From the NCBI GenBank assembly GCA_028864975.1, contig JAGWLG010000036.1, forward strand, positions 1 to 36,258: a stretch of 36,258 bases of DNA. Direction: 5' to 3'. Origin of the DNA: Thermoplasmata archaeon (GTDB taxonomy: Archaea; Thermoplasmatota; Thermoplasmata; Lutacidiplasmatales; UBA184). The notes below the pieces were generated by a model that had not been told where the DNA came from, did not search any database, and saw nothing but the letters and a program-made list of their open reading frames with translations. The position numbers and the translations under genes are program-made. How positions within the stretch are numbered: position 1 is the first letter of the stretch; every line of letters begins with the position of its first letter. Shown in pieces: positions 23,695 through 31,892 of this stretch.

Positions 23695-24868
23695 AGTCGC
23701 CCTCGAGCTTCGTCCCGCAGAAGGGGCAAAAACGTGTCTCTTCCTTCTCCCCCATTGTCGCCGCCGCCGGCGGAGGAGGCGGGGAGGATGGTGCCTGGAT
23801 CGGAGGAGCGGAGGGTGGTGTGGAGGGTGGGGGAGGGGGTGGTGGTGGTGCCTGGAGCCTCGAGAGGTCGGGCCCGGGGACCTCCACCCCCGGGCTACGA
23901 CCCGTGACGAAGGCCAAGAACAGGTCCTCCACGGAGACGGTCTCGCGCTCGCAGGAGAGCATCAGGCCACCGTGCCGCAGGGCCAACTGCGCCAGTCCTT
24001 CGCGGGGGTCGGTGCCGGTGGTCACTCGGACACGCACGATGGGCGCCGTGCCCGGCGCGAGTGCAGCGGAGAGGACCCCGGGGACCTTCGTGATCTCCCC
24101 GGTCATCTCGTCGGTGAGCCCCTTGATCTCGGCACGGTAGACCGTGCCTCCAGAGATCATCTCCACCAGGCCTTCGACCGTGCCCTCCGCCCGAGCCGCC
24201 CCGTCGTCGATGATGGTGAGGCTGGTGCAGAGCCTCTGGACCTCGGAGAGCTGGTGGGAGGATAGGAGGATGGTTCGGGGGCCCTCCGAGCCTCCCACGA
24301 TGTCCCGGAACAGGTCGCGGAGGGAGGCCATGGCCACCGGGTCCAGGCCCGAAGTGGGCTCGTCCAGAATGATGAGGTCCGGGTCGCCGAGCATGGCCAC
24401 CGCCACCCCGACCCGAGCTTGGTTCCCCTTGCTCAGCGTCTTCATCCGTTGGTCAGCTACCGCCCGAAGGTCCAGTCGGTCGATGAGGAACCCGACCTCC
24501 CGTGCTCGTCCTCCGGAGGAGAGCCCTCGCATCCGGCCGTAGACCTCCAGTACCTCACGCACGGTGAGGTGCTCGGGGTATTCGGGCAGCTCCGGGGCGT
24601 ATCCGATCCGGCCCCTCTTCTCAAAGTCCTGTTCGGGGTCGAACGGCTCTCCCATCACGGTGAGCGACCCGGCGTCGCGCTGGAGGAGCCCAAGGATGCA
24701 TTTCATCGTGGTCGTCTTCCCCGCGCCGTTCCGTCCTAGGAACCCGTGGATGCTCCCCAGGGGGACGCGCATCCGCAGGTTCTTGGCCCCGTTGCGTGAG
24801 CCGGGGTAGATCTTCGTCAGACCCTCCAAGGTGAGGGCGAAGGGAGGGGGGGCCTTCTCCACGCTCAT
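23654..24868 (-). CDS. ABC-2 exporter ATP-binding protein with C-terminal zinc ribbon
   Basis: A 404-residue ABC ATPase. The nucleotide-binding domain (~10-235) has Walker A GRNGAGKT (45-52), signature LSKGNQARVG, Walker B LIILDEPTSGLDP and switch SSHQ. A small alpha/beta domain follows (~235-320), as in many ABC-2 drug/antibiotic exporter ATPases. A Pro-rich linker of ~50 residues, with a run of eight prolines, leads to a zinc ribbon CPFCGTKLEGDSRFCDSCGSQ at the C terminus (shown by its four cysteines). The zinc ribbon is an unusual addition and may mediate a protein contact or regulation. The ATG directly follows the permease stop (TGAATG), so the two genes form one exporter operon. The substrate is unknown. 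Confidence 0.92.
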   Translation of the reverse strand: MSVEKAPPPFALTLEGLTKIYPGSRNGAKNLRMRVPLGSIHGFLGRNGAGKTTTMKCILGLLQRDAGSLTVMGEPFDPEQDFEKRGRIGYAPELPEYPEHLTVREVLEVYGRMRGLSSGGRAREVGFLIDRLDLRAVADQRMKTLSKGNQARVGVAVAMLGDPDLIILDEPTSGLDPVAMASLRDLFRDIVGGSEGPRTILLSSHQLSEVQRLCTSLTIIDDGAARAEGTVEGLVEMISGGTVYRAEIKGLTDEMTGEITKVPGVLSAALAPGTAPIVRVRVTTGTDPREGLAQLALRHGGLMLSCERETVSVEDLFLAFVTGRSPGVEVPGPDLSRLQAPPPPPPPPSTPPSAPPIQAPSSPPPPPAAATMGEKEETRFCPFCGTKLEGDSRFCDSCGSQLPE

Positions 24869-26803
24869 TCACCCCTTGATCTCGATGCGGCGCAGGGCGA
24901 GGATGGCGAGCACGAGCACCGCCACAGTGTCGACGATGAGCCCCACACTGGACCAGAGGGCCATCTGGTAGGAGCTCGAGGTCCCCCAGACCAGGAGGAA
25001 GCGCAGGACGAAGAAGTAAGGGTTGGTCACGTAGGACTGGGGTAACGAGGTCACGAAGACCGTCCCCGTGGGTTGCAGCAAGAAGAGCCGCGTCCCCGAG
25101 AGGGTCAAGAAGGCGCTGTCGAGAGGAAAGAAGTAGCTGACCCAGGCCCCCGCCGCCTTCCCTACGAGCAGACCCAGGAAGAGGAAGAGGGTCACAAGAT
25201 GGCTCGCGTTCTTCGAGCGCTTCACCAGGGTGCTGAAGAGGAGGGCAAGGGCGCTGACGAACCCCAGCATCAGCGAGAGGTCGAGCGCGATCCACGGTGC
25301 ATCCAGGACGGCCTGCTGAGGTCCGTCGAACATGGTGGACAGGGCGACCACGACCCCCACCGCGAGGAAGCTCAGGGCGGTGAGGAGGCCCATCTTGACG
25401 AACCACTTGCCGAGGAGCAGTTCCGAGCGTCTCAGCGGTTGTTGGAGGAGGGCGCCGAGGGTCCCCTTGTCGCGCTCCCGGGCGATGGACTCGACCCCTG
25501 AGGGACGTCCTGCCCACATCGCCACCGGCAGGATACCGAAGCCGTTCAGCGCAAGGATAGCGTCCAGCCAGACCGTGGACCGAGAGAGGGGAGGACCGCC
25601 ACCGGAGCCCTGCCCGCCATTGTTGAGAGCCGAAGGCGGTCCCGAACGTGGGAAGGTGCCCAGGAACGCGGGAGGGACCGCGCATGCGCCCGAGGTGGTG
25701 GATTCCGTGAGGACGGAACCCGTCCGCGCGTCCACGCTGGCGGTGAAGTTCGCTCCGGTCCCCCCACCCCCGGGCGCACAAGTGGTGAAGAGCACGCTCC
25801 AGTCCCCGGTCGACCGGAGCGAGAAAGAGGAGCTCGCGCGGGGATGCGAAGAGAGGTAGGGGGAGTCGAAGCGGAGAAGCGACGTGGCGGCCTCGGTGCT
25901 GTTCACGGGGAAGCGTTCGGAGGTCCCTGACCCGTAGACCGCTGACCCGCACGTGTCGTTTACTCCACCAATCAGCGTGGCCCTCCCCCCTTGGACGGAG
26001 ACGAAGAGCCACCCGGTCCCGAAACCTGCAGTGAGCTGCACGAGCCAGGAACCCTCCCGGCCGTTCGAGTAGTTGCCGGTCGAGGCGGGAACCGTCGGCC
26101 ACCTCCCGGTCCCACCGGTGAGCTCGCAGATTCCATCGCTCGCGGCCGAGGAGTTGGTCGATGCCGCCGTCAGGTCCTCACCGACGACCCCCCCAGGAAG
26201 CCACCCTGAACCGTCGACCGCGGTCCAGTTGCCTCCCAAGCTGTCGGCCACCGACTCCGCCGCGGTGATGGCCTGCGCATCATCGAGGCCACCGCCAGCC
26301 CCGGGGATGGGTGCGAAGCGGACCCCCTGGGTGAGGGGAGCGCCCTGGACCAGGAGGTCTCCCTGGACGGGTTCTGCGAAAAGAGTGGTGGCGTGCGAGG
26401 CCGCTGTTCCCACGGTGAAGTTGTAGGTGCCGTTCGGCAGGTAGACCTGGAGGCTACCCGCGGTGGTGTTCATCACCTGGGGCGCGAGGTCTCCCCCACC
26501 GACGGTGATGGTCCAGGACTGCCCGGCGGGGAGCCCGGCGCTCACAAAGGTGACGAGCTCCCCCGGGGCCCTTGTCGGTGCGACCATTGAGGCCATCAGG
26601 AGCACACCGATGATGGCGAGCCCGAGGAGGAAAGCGGCGGTCAGGTAGACCCAGAACTTCCTCAGGTCCCACTTGAGCTCGTAGAGCGCGACAGCGCCCA
26701 AGCGCGCGAAGAGGTTCGGTGGGCGGGCCCGCACCCGGGAAAGCCGCGGACCCGCCGCGCGGGCGGGAGAGCCACCCCCACCGGTCGCTGGTCCCAGGGC
26801 CAC
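24869..26803 (-). CDS. ABC-2 type permease with large sequon-rich extracellular insertion
   Basis: A 644-residue permease. A cytoplasmic N terminus (~1-49) leads to helix 1 (~50-74). An extracellular domain of ~330 residues follows before the second helix, then ERDKGTLGALLQQPLRRSELLLGKW, the cytoplasmic ABC-2 coupling motif, and four to five more helices. The ectodomain is rich in Gly, Ser and Thr and contains nine N-x-S/T sequons (among them NTT, NGT, NWT, NYS, NDT and NST) with a few cysteines. It is far larger than the short loop of ordinary ABC-2 permeases. The start is GTG 26803, with a TATA box 24 bp before it, so the mRNA is leaderless. The ATPase gene follows with no gap. The ectodomain probably receives or senses surface material (inference). 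Confidence 0.88.
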   Translation of the reverse strand: MALGPATGGGGSPARAAGPRLSRVRARPPNLFARLGAVALYELKWDLRKFWVYLTAAFLLGLAIIGVLLMASMVAPTRAPGELVTFVSAGLPAGQSWTITVGGGDLAPQVMNTTAGSLQVYLPNGTYNFTVGTAASHATTLFAEPVQGDLLVQGAPLTQGVRFAPIPGAGGGLDDAQAITAAESVADSLGGNWTAVDGSGWLPGGVVGEDLTAASTNSSAASDGICELTGGTGRWPTVPASTGNYSNGREGSWLVQLTAGFGTGWLFVSVQGGRATLIGGVNDTCGSAVYGSGTSERFPVNSTEAATSLLRFDSPYLSSHPRASSSFSLRSTGDWSVLFTTCAPGGGGTGANFTASVDARTGSVLTESTTSGACAVPPAFLGTFPRSGPPSALNNGGQGSGGGPPLSRSTVWLDAILALNGFGILPVAMWAGRPSGVESIARERDKGTLGALLQQPLRRSELLLGKWFVKMGLLTALSFLAVGVVVALSTMFDGPQQAVLDAPWIALDLSLMLGFVSALALLFSTLVKRSKNASHLVTLFLFLGLLVGKAAGAWVSYFFPLDSAFLTLSGTRLFLLQPTGTVFVTSLPQSYVTNPYFFVLRFLLVWGTSSSYQMALWSSVGLIVDTVAVLVLAILALRRIEIKG

Positions 26804-27086
26804 GTGGAGCGGGTGGGCCCTGGCTATTTGAGCATACGTTCTCGCGGTGCTTCATGTGGGTAAACTACGAGATCGTAGGGGAGATCCGGCGCTCAGGTGC
26901 ATCGTGTGCAGATTGCCGAACTCTTCCGAAGGAGTGGAAGGGAAGTCCCGGCGGTCCGTTGTCCGGATCGACCGGGCCGTCAATGCCCCGTGGGTGGACC
27001 TTGAGCGGAAGCACTCGCCAGAGCGTCCTCCCCTTGTTCTTATGGCGGGAGGAAGCCTTCCCTCGACGACCCGAAGGGCGGGAAGA
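26804..27086. other. Intergenic stretch without recognisable gene
   Basis: This 283-bp gap separates the permease start from the end of the ribbon-helix-helix gene. It holds the permease TATA box at its left edge. Short open frames on plus are antisense or low-quality. I see no tRNA, zinc-finger or other coding signature. Confidence 0.5.
26824..26830 (-). promoter_or_regulatory. TATA box of the ABC exporter operon
   Basis: On the minus strand this reads CAAATAG, with its centre 24 bp before the GTG at 26803. The spacing predicts transcription starting at or next to the start codon. Confidence 0.55.
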
Positions 27087-27332
27087 TCAGTCGATGTAGC
27101 CCAACGATCGGAGCCGTCCCTTCACCCGAGCCTCATCCTCGGGAGAAAGGGGCTCACCGCTCTTCGAGGGACCTTCGACCAACCGTGCGAGAACGAAGGA
27201 GACGAAATCGTCCACGGAGGAGAACGCGCTCCCCTTGAGGCGAGCCTGAACTCGGTCCCGAAGCTCCTGGGAGATCTGGACCGGGACGGTCGCTTCGGGC
27301 AACGGGGTCCTCGCCGGGACCCTACTCCTCAC
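27087..27332 (-). CDS. Ribbon-helix-helix DNA-binding protein (CopG-like)
   Basis: An 81-residue protein with one ribbon-helix-helix unit: the DNA-contacting strand ATVPVQIS, helix 1 ELRDRVQARLKG and helix 2 SSVDDFVSFVLARLVEG. A C-terminal helix follows, ending in EDEARVKGRLRSLGYID, a tail I associate with archaeal members. Such proteins act as dimers, usually as repressors. GTG 27332 overlaps the end of the TFB gene by 11 bp. TTG 27302 is an alternative that begins just before the strand and has a GAGGA upstream, giving 71 residues. Coupling to a TFB gene suggests control of a transcription-factor module. No adjacent toxin gene is present. Confidence 0.82.
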   Translation of the reverse strand: MRSRVPARTPLPEATVPVQISQELRDRVQARLKGSAFSSVDDFVSFVLARLVEGPSKSGEPLSPEDEARVKGRLRSLGYID

Positions 27333-28239
27333 GACCTATAATCCGTCCCAGCCGACGGAACGCGTGGCGGAGGGTCACGTCGGTCACCTGGGCCACGCGG
27401 GCGACGTCGCTCTGGCGCCGTGGCTCTCCGCATTCGACAGAGGCAAGGTAGAGGGCTGCCCCCGCGAGCCCGTTCGGAGAGACCCCGCAAGCATCCGGGT
27501 GGTCGCCGATGCCGTCCAGGATGTTGAGCGCCTTCCCGAGGGTCTGGGAGGAGAGCTTGAGCTCGGTCGAGAAGCGCCGGACGTAGGTCCCCAGGCCGAC
27601 CGGCGGGAGGTCCAAGTTCAGCCCACGCCGGAGCGCCATGTACGCCCGGCCGAACTCGGCCCGGGTGATGTTCGAGGCCTCCGAGATCTCGCTCCACGTC
27701 CGGGGGAGAGAGTAGCGGCGGCACGCAGCGTAGACGGAGGCTCCTGCGGCGGCGGCCGCCGAGCGCCCGCGGAAGAGCCGCGCTTCGCCTCCCTTGGCGA
27801 GGACCAGGAGCGCCGCGTCCTGGACCAGAGGAGGGAGGCTGAGCGAGACGGAAAGGCGACGGATGATCTCCTCTCCCTTGAGGCTCATCCCGGGTCTCGC
27901 ATTGACACGGGTCGAACCCTCCCTGGCGCGTCGACGAAGGAGTCGGAACTCCCTCTGGGCGGAGGGGGCGAGACGGTTCCCTTGGGCGTCTCGGTTGCCT
28001 GGGAAGACCGTGTCGTTCCTGCGTCGAGGGGAGAAGGGGGCCTGCGCCGGGCCATGCCCGTGCGGGGCGCCCGGCTCGGAAGAGGTGCGGGAGAAGCTGG
28101 GGCCCGAGTCGATCACCATCGACTCAAGCACGAGACCACAGTGCGGACAGACGAGCTCACCCGTGCGCCCCTCGCGGACGACGCGAGGGTTGCCACACCC
28201 AGGGCAATTTCCCCCGCTAAGGCCTGTAGCGACCGACAT
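27322..28239 (-). CDS. tfb: Transcription initiation factor TFB, divergent B-reader
   Basis: A 305-residue archaeal TFIIB homologue that bridges TBP-bound promoter DNA and RNA polymerase. The N-terminal zinc ribbon is CPGCG...CPHCG with Cys12, Cys15, Cys31 and Cys34. Two cyclin folds follow (~120-210 and ~215-300) with SVYAACRRYSLPRTWSEI and GAALYLASVECG in the expected places. The linker that forms the B-reader and B-linker departs from the usual form: the canonical GPEWRAF-like stretch is replaced by GPSFSRTSS, and the LSTxI-like element by NDTVFPG. This suggests a paralogue with altered start-site or open-complex function. ATG 28239 starts just before the ribbon; the frame extends to a GTG at 28335. 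The RHH gene is coupled downstream. Confidence 0.92.
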   Translation of the reverse strand: MSVATGLSGGNCPGCGNPRVVREGRTGELVCPHCGLVLESMVIDSGPSFSRTSSEPGAPHGHGPAQAPFSPRRRNDTVFPGNRDAQGNRLAPSAQREFRLLRRRAREGSTRVNARPGMSLKGEEIIRRLSVSLSLPPLVQDAALLVLAKGGEARLFRGRSAAAAAGASVYAACRRYSLPRTWSEISEASNITRAEFGRAYMALRRGLNLDLPPVGLGTYVRRFSTELKLSSQTLGKALNILDGIGDHPDACGVSPNGLAGAALYLASVECGEPRRQSDVARVAQVTDVTLRHAFRRLGRIIGREE

Positions 28240-28400
28240 GGAGGATCGAGGGGCGCGCTCCTCGTTCGCCCTTGAACGGAAGTGGTCATCAGGGTTCTTA
28301 GTCTTTGTTCCTTCAATCACAGCGACGCATGGCACGCTGACGGACGGTGCCCGAAGGGGTCCCAGCAGAGCGGTTTCCTGCGTTTTTGTTGGGTTCGTAC

Positions 28401-28407
28401 ATAAATA
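28401..28407 (+). promoter_or_regulatory. Probable TATA box of the DppB-like gene
   Basis: ATAAATA lies in the 236-bp divergent gap between TFB and the permease pseudogene. Transcription would begin near 28430, leaving a leader of ~46 nt before GTG 28476. I see no convincing TATA box for the TFB side of this gap. Confidence 0.5.
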
Positions 28408-28475
28408 GGGTGTCCGGGAGCGTCGGTACCGGAGGCGCTTCTCTCGACTCGAGAGAGGGACGAGCGGTCGGGTTC

Positions 28476-29755
28476 GTGAAATTCTGGGCCTACCTCTCGC
28501 GCAGGGCGCTGCTGGCCCTTCCGGTCCTCGTCGGCGTGGTCACGCTCACCTTCTTGGTCATCCAGTCGGTTCCTATCGACGAGCGGCTCGCCGCCTGTGT
28601 TCCAGAGCCCAAGACCGGATGGCCCCCGACGGGAGCCCGGAGTGGAGAACGTTGGTCCACCTCTGTGGTCTCGACGCCCCCGTCTGGACCCAGTATGCGA
28701 GCTACGTCGACCATGCGTTCACCGGGCAATGGGGGTTCGTCTCCAACCATAGCGGGATGATCGGTTCCGTGCCCGCCGTGAAAGGCTGCGAGCTCCTGAG
28801 CGTCTCCCAGCAGGAGCACGGTTGCGAGGTCATGACCCTCGTGGAGAATTGGCTCCCCTACACGCTCGAGCTGGCCGTGCTCTCGCTCCTATTGATTCTG
28901 CTTCTCGCCCTTCCGATCGGCACCCTTGCCGCAGCGAGGAGGAACCGGGCCCTGGACCAGGCGAGCCGGGTCTTCTCCTTCAGCGGGTTCGCGCTCCCCT
29001 CGTTCTTGCTAGGCGCCCTCGTGATCCTGCTCCTCTACACGAGCCTGGCCGCTGCCAATCCGTACTCCCCGGGGAACCCCTTCGCTTGCGACAACAGCTC
29101 CTTCGAGCAGATCTACGGCAGCTGGCACCCCGCGTTGAGCCAGTGCTACTACCAGCACCTCGGGAGCGGCGGGTCGACGATGATGTGGGGCGGCCAACCT
29201 TCCTACACGAACGCCCTGTGGGGGACCTCTCCGACCGGTCTCCCTACGCTCGACGCCTTCTGGTACGCGGCCGGCCACACTCCTCCCCCCGGGATGCCGG
29301 GCGGGCGCTACTTCTTCTGGGACCTGGCGATCGACCACGTCCTTCGTCTGGTCCTCCCCGCCCTGACGATCGCCTACGGGGCCGTCGCCGGGCTCCTGCG
29401 GTTCGTCCGGAACTCCATGCTCGAGGTGATGAGCCTGGACTTTGTCCGGACCGCGCGCGCGAAGGGGGTACCCGAGCGAGAGGTGGTCCGACGCCATGCC
29501 GGGCGGAACTCCCTGAACGTCACCGTCACGGTCCTCGGACTCACGTTCGCAACGTTCCTGGGAGGTTTCGCCGTCACGGAGTCGTTGTTCAATCTCTACG
29601 GCGTTGGGGCGCTCTTCGCCTACTCCGTCCTCACGCCGCCGGACATCGGGACCATCTTCGGCACCACGGTCCTCTTCACGGTCATCATCATCGGCGCGAA
29701 CCTCATCGTGGATGTGGTCTACGGTCTCTTGGACCCACGCGTCCGGCTGGGGTAG
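28476..29755 (+). pseudogene. DppB-type oligopeptide ABC permease, broken by a 1-nt frameshift
   Basis: Two reading frames together make one DppB/OppB-type inner-membrane permease. The first (from GTG 28476) gives the first helix, RRALLALPVLVGVVTLTFLV, and VPIDERLAACVPEPKTGWPP. The second (from ~28625) continues with DGSPEWRTLVHLCGLDAPVW and the remaining helices. The cytoplasmic EAA loop is intact (RTARAKGVPEREVVRRHAG...). Adding one C to the C5 run at 28623-28627 restores a single ~427-residue protein reading PKTGWPPDGSPEW. The missing base may be a homopolymer sequencing error or a true mutation. A long extracellular loop lies before the fourth helix. No partner permease, ATPase or binding protein is adjacent, so the gene is orphaned. 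Confidence 0.85.
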
Positions 29756-29756
29756 C

Positions 29757-30731
29757 TCACTCCCACTCTATGGTGGCGGGCGGCTTGTCCGTGATGTCGT
29801 AGAGGACCCGGCTCACCTTCCCGGAGAGCTCCCGAGTGATGCGCTCGGAGATCCGGCGCAGCACGTCGTGCGGGATCGCTACCGCGGTGGCGGTCATCGC
29901 GTCGATCGATTCCACGGCCCGGACGGACACCGCGTCGGCGTGGGTCCGGACGTCCCCGATGACCCCCACCGTGCGCACGGGCAGGAGCGTCGCGAAGTAC
30001 TGCCAGGGAAGTGGCATCTTCCCGTCGTGGGCCGCGCGCTCCACCTCTTCCTCCACCACCGCGCAGGCCACCCGGGCGATCTCCGTGCGCTCGGGAGTGA
30101 CCTCCCCCACGACCCTCACCGCGAGGCCCGGCCCGGGGAAGGGCTGCCGTTCGGGGGCGGGGACCTTCAGGTGCCGTGCCAACGTCCGGACCTCGTCCTT
30201 GTAGAGGTCGCGGAGAGGCTCGACGACCTTGAGCTTCATGTCCGGGGGCAGCCCGCCCACGTTGTGGTGCGTCTTGATCGTGTCGCGGGCGCTCGGGCCG
30301 CCCTTCCCCTCCGCGGCACTCCCGCTCTCGATCCAGTCCGGGGCAATGGTCCCCTGCACGAGATAGTCGGCGTGGAGGGCGACCGCTTCCTTCTCGAAGA
30401 CGCGGATGAACGTCTCGCCGATGCTCTTTCGCTTCTTCTCTGGGTCGGTGACGCCCTTCAGGACCCGGAAAAAGTCCGAGGCGGCCGGCACGACCCGGTG
30501 AGGGACCCCAGCCCCGTTCAGCACCTCTTCGGTCTTCGCGACCTCCCCCCGGCGCAGGAGCCCCGTGTCGATGAAAAGGGCGGTCGCCCGCTCTCCCAAG
30601 GCCTTCGTGACAACGACCGCGGCGACGGTGCTGTCGATCCCCCCCGAGGCCGCGACGATGGCCTTGCTGGGAGCCGGCACCGCGGCCTGGACCTTCGGGA
30701 TGGCCTCGTCGAGGAACCGCTCGGGGTCCAT
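29757..30731 (-). CDS. guaAB: GMP synthase subunit B (PP-loop ATPase/amidation domain)
   Basis: A 324-residue stand-alone synthetase subunit that aminates XMP to GMP using ATP and ammonia from a separate glutaminase subunit; archaea typically split these. The PP-loop SGGIDST is at 29-35. LFIDTGLLRRGE, GTIAPDWIES, KTHHNVGGLP, ERQPFPGPGLAVRV and the C-terminal DITDKPPATIEWE are all characteristic, the last being the dimerisation/XMP-binding end. The glutaminase subunit is not in the window. The ATG at 30731 is preceded by a strong GGGGAGGG. The stop lies one base from the end of the convergent permease pseudogene. Confidence 0.96.
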   Translation of the reverse strand: MDPERFLDEAIPKVQAAVPAPSKAIVAASGGIDSTVAAVVVTKALGERATALFIDTGLLRRGEVAKTEEVLNGAGVPHRVVPAASDFFRVLKGVTDPEKKRKSIGETFIRVFEKEAVALHADYLVQGTIAPDWIESGSAAEGKGGPSARDTIKTHHNVGGLPPDMKLKVVEPLRDLYKDEVRTLARHLKVPAPERQPFPGPGLAVRVVGEVTPERTEIARVACAVVEEEVERAAHDGKMPLPWQYFATLLPVRTVGVIGDVRTHADAVSVRAVESIDAMTATAVAIPHDVLRRISERITRELSGKVSRVLYDITDKPPATIEWE

Positions 30732-30783
30732 GATGCCCTCCCCACCGAGCCGCTCCCTTAAGCGTCGCGAGCCTCGACCCCCG

Positions 30784-30790
30784 GGTATAA
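30784..30790 (+). promoter_or_regulatory. TATA box of the VOC gene
   Basis: GTATAAG is centred 37 bp before ATG 30824. Transcription near 30813 would leave a leader just long enough to hold the GAGGTG Shine-Dalgarno at 30814-30819. The reverse strand reads CTTATAC and might also serve guaA, 54 bp away. Confidence 0.6.
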
Positions 30791-30823
30791 GGCCCCCGGG
30801 CCGGTCCTCCCTCGAGGTGCGTC

Positions 30824-31201
30824 ATGGTGGGAAAGCTCAAGCTCAAGCCCTACAGCGTCGCCGTTGTCGTCAAGGACCGGAAGCGCTCGCTCCGTTGGTA
30901 CCACGAGAAGCTGGGACTCGACATCCTCGCGGACCACGAGCACTGGGCGGTCGTCGGTTCGAAGAAGCAAGGGGTCGCGCTGCACCTCTGTGCGGTCCGC
31001 GAGTTCGACCCGCGGGGGAGGCTGGAGAAGGGGAACACCGGGATCCTTCTGCGGACGGACCGGGACATCGAGCGCACCTACCGCGAGCTCCGCAAGCGGG
31101 GGGTCAAGTTCTCCCTCCCCCCGACGAAAGAGGACTGGGGTTGGGCCTGCACGCTCGTCGACCCCGACGGGAACGAGATCCGCCTCGCACCTTCCTGGTA
31201 G
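30824..31201 (+). CDS. VOC (glyoxalase/bleomycin-resistance) family protein
   Basis: A 125-residue single-unit vicinal-oxygen-chelate protein with two beta-alpha-beta-beta-beta modules. Module one runs from PYSVAVVVKDRKRSLRWYHEKLGL to ALHLC. Module two runs from NTGILLRTDRDIERTYREL to the typical VDPDGNEIRL ending. Candidate metal ligands are His in ALHLC and Glu in NEIRL. The usual first histidine at the start of strand 1 is Ser here (YSVAV), so metal binding may be altered. The substrate cannot be predicted. The ATG is supported by GAGGTG four nt upstream. The membrane protein gene follows 19 bp later and may be cotranscribed. Confidence 0.88.
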   Translation: MVGKLKLKPYSVAVVVKDRKRSLRWYHEKLGLDILADHEHWAVVGSKKQGVALHLCAVREFDPRGRLEKGNTGILLRTDRDIERTYRELRKRGVKFSLPPTKEDWGWACTLVDPDGNEIRLAPSW

Positions 31202-31220
31202 GGCGCTCGCGCGAACGGCC

Positions 31221-31859
31221 GTGAGCGAGGTGGACCACGCGCTGAGGGAGCGGTTGCTTCGCCGCGGGCTGAAGTTCGCGGGTTTGCTCATCCTCGTCTA
31301 CTACCTCCTGCCCAAGAAGATCTTCGGGGTCCCCGTCTACTGGTCGATCCCGCTGGGGGCCGCGGTCGTCCTGGTCGTCGAGGTCGCCCGTCTCTCCGGT
31401 CTGCTGCCGATCCCCGCCCTGCGCGATTACGAGCGCGGCCGACCCGCGGGATATGTCTACTGGGGCGCCTCCCTCGCAATCCTCGTCGCCTTTTTCCCCG
31501 AGAGCTTCGCTGTCGCCGCCCTGGTGGCCTCCTCGGTCGCCGACGTGCTCGCAGGGGAGCTCCGTCGCACGGGAAAGCTGGACCCTGTTCGGGCGCGGAT
31601 ACTGGGCGCGTACTGGCCCTTCGCGCTCGTGGCGCTTCCCCTCCTCGCCGCCCTCTCCCCAGAGGGAGCGCTCTTCTCGGCCCTTCTCGCGCTCGCGGGG
31701 GCGGTCCCTGCAGCGCTCATCGAAGGGCGCATCATGGGCGCCCTGGACGACGACCTGCTGATGCCGTTGTTGGCCGCCCTCGTGTGGGTCGGCCTAGTCA
31801 GCGTTCTCCCGGGCGCGGTCCCTCTGGGCTTCCACCTTCCCTGGTTGAGCCGCGGCTAG
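31221..31859 (+). CDS. Polytopic membrane protein, dolichol/phytol-kinase-like
   Basis: A 212-residue membrane protein with about six helices. The layout resembles CTP-dependent polyprenol (dolichol, phytol or farnesol) kinases: a basic/acidic segment after helix 2 (PALRDYERGRPAGYVYWG), a small-residue helix with an Asp (AALVASSVADVLAGELRR), and a late glutamate plus DDDLLMPLLAALVW in the place of the family's E...DDNL.vP ending. The Lys-Ser-Glu-Gly loop common in this family is not evident (LDPVRARILGAYWPF is found there), so it may be divergent or a relative with another role. A long open frame extends into the VOC gene, but GTG 31221 is the first start after the VOC stop and directly precedes the family-like N terminus. 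Lipid-carrier phosphorylation would fit a glycan pathway (inference). Confidence 0.65.
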   Translation: MSEVDHALRERLLRRGLKFAGLLILVYYLLPKKIFGVPVYWSIPLGAAVVLVVEVARLSGLLPIPALRDYERGRPAGYVYWGASLAILVAFFPESFAVAALVASSVADVLAGELRRTGKLDPVRARILGAYWPFALVALPLLAALSPEGALFSALLALAGAVPAALIEGRIMGALDDDLLMPLLAALVWVGLVSVLPGAVPLGFHLPWLSRG

Positions 31860-31892
31860 CGGGTGGACCCACGCCCCAAGGGGCGGTCCCGC

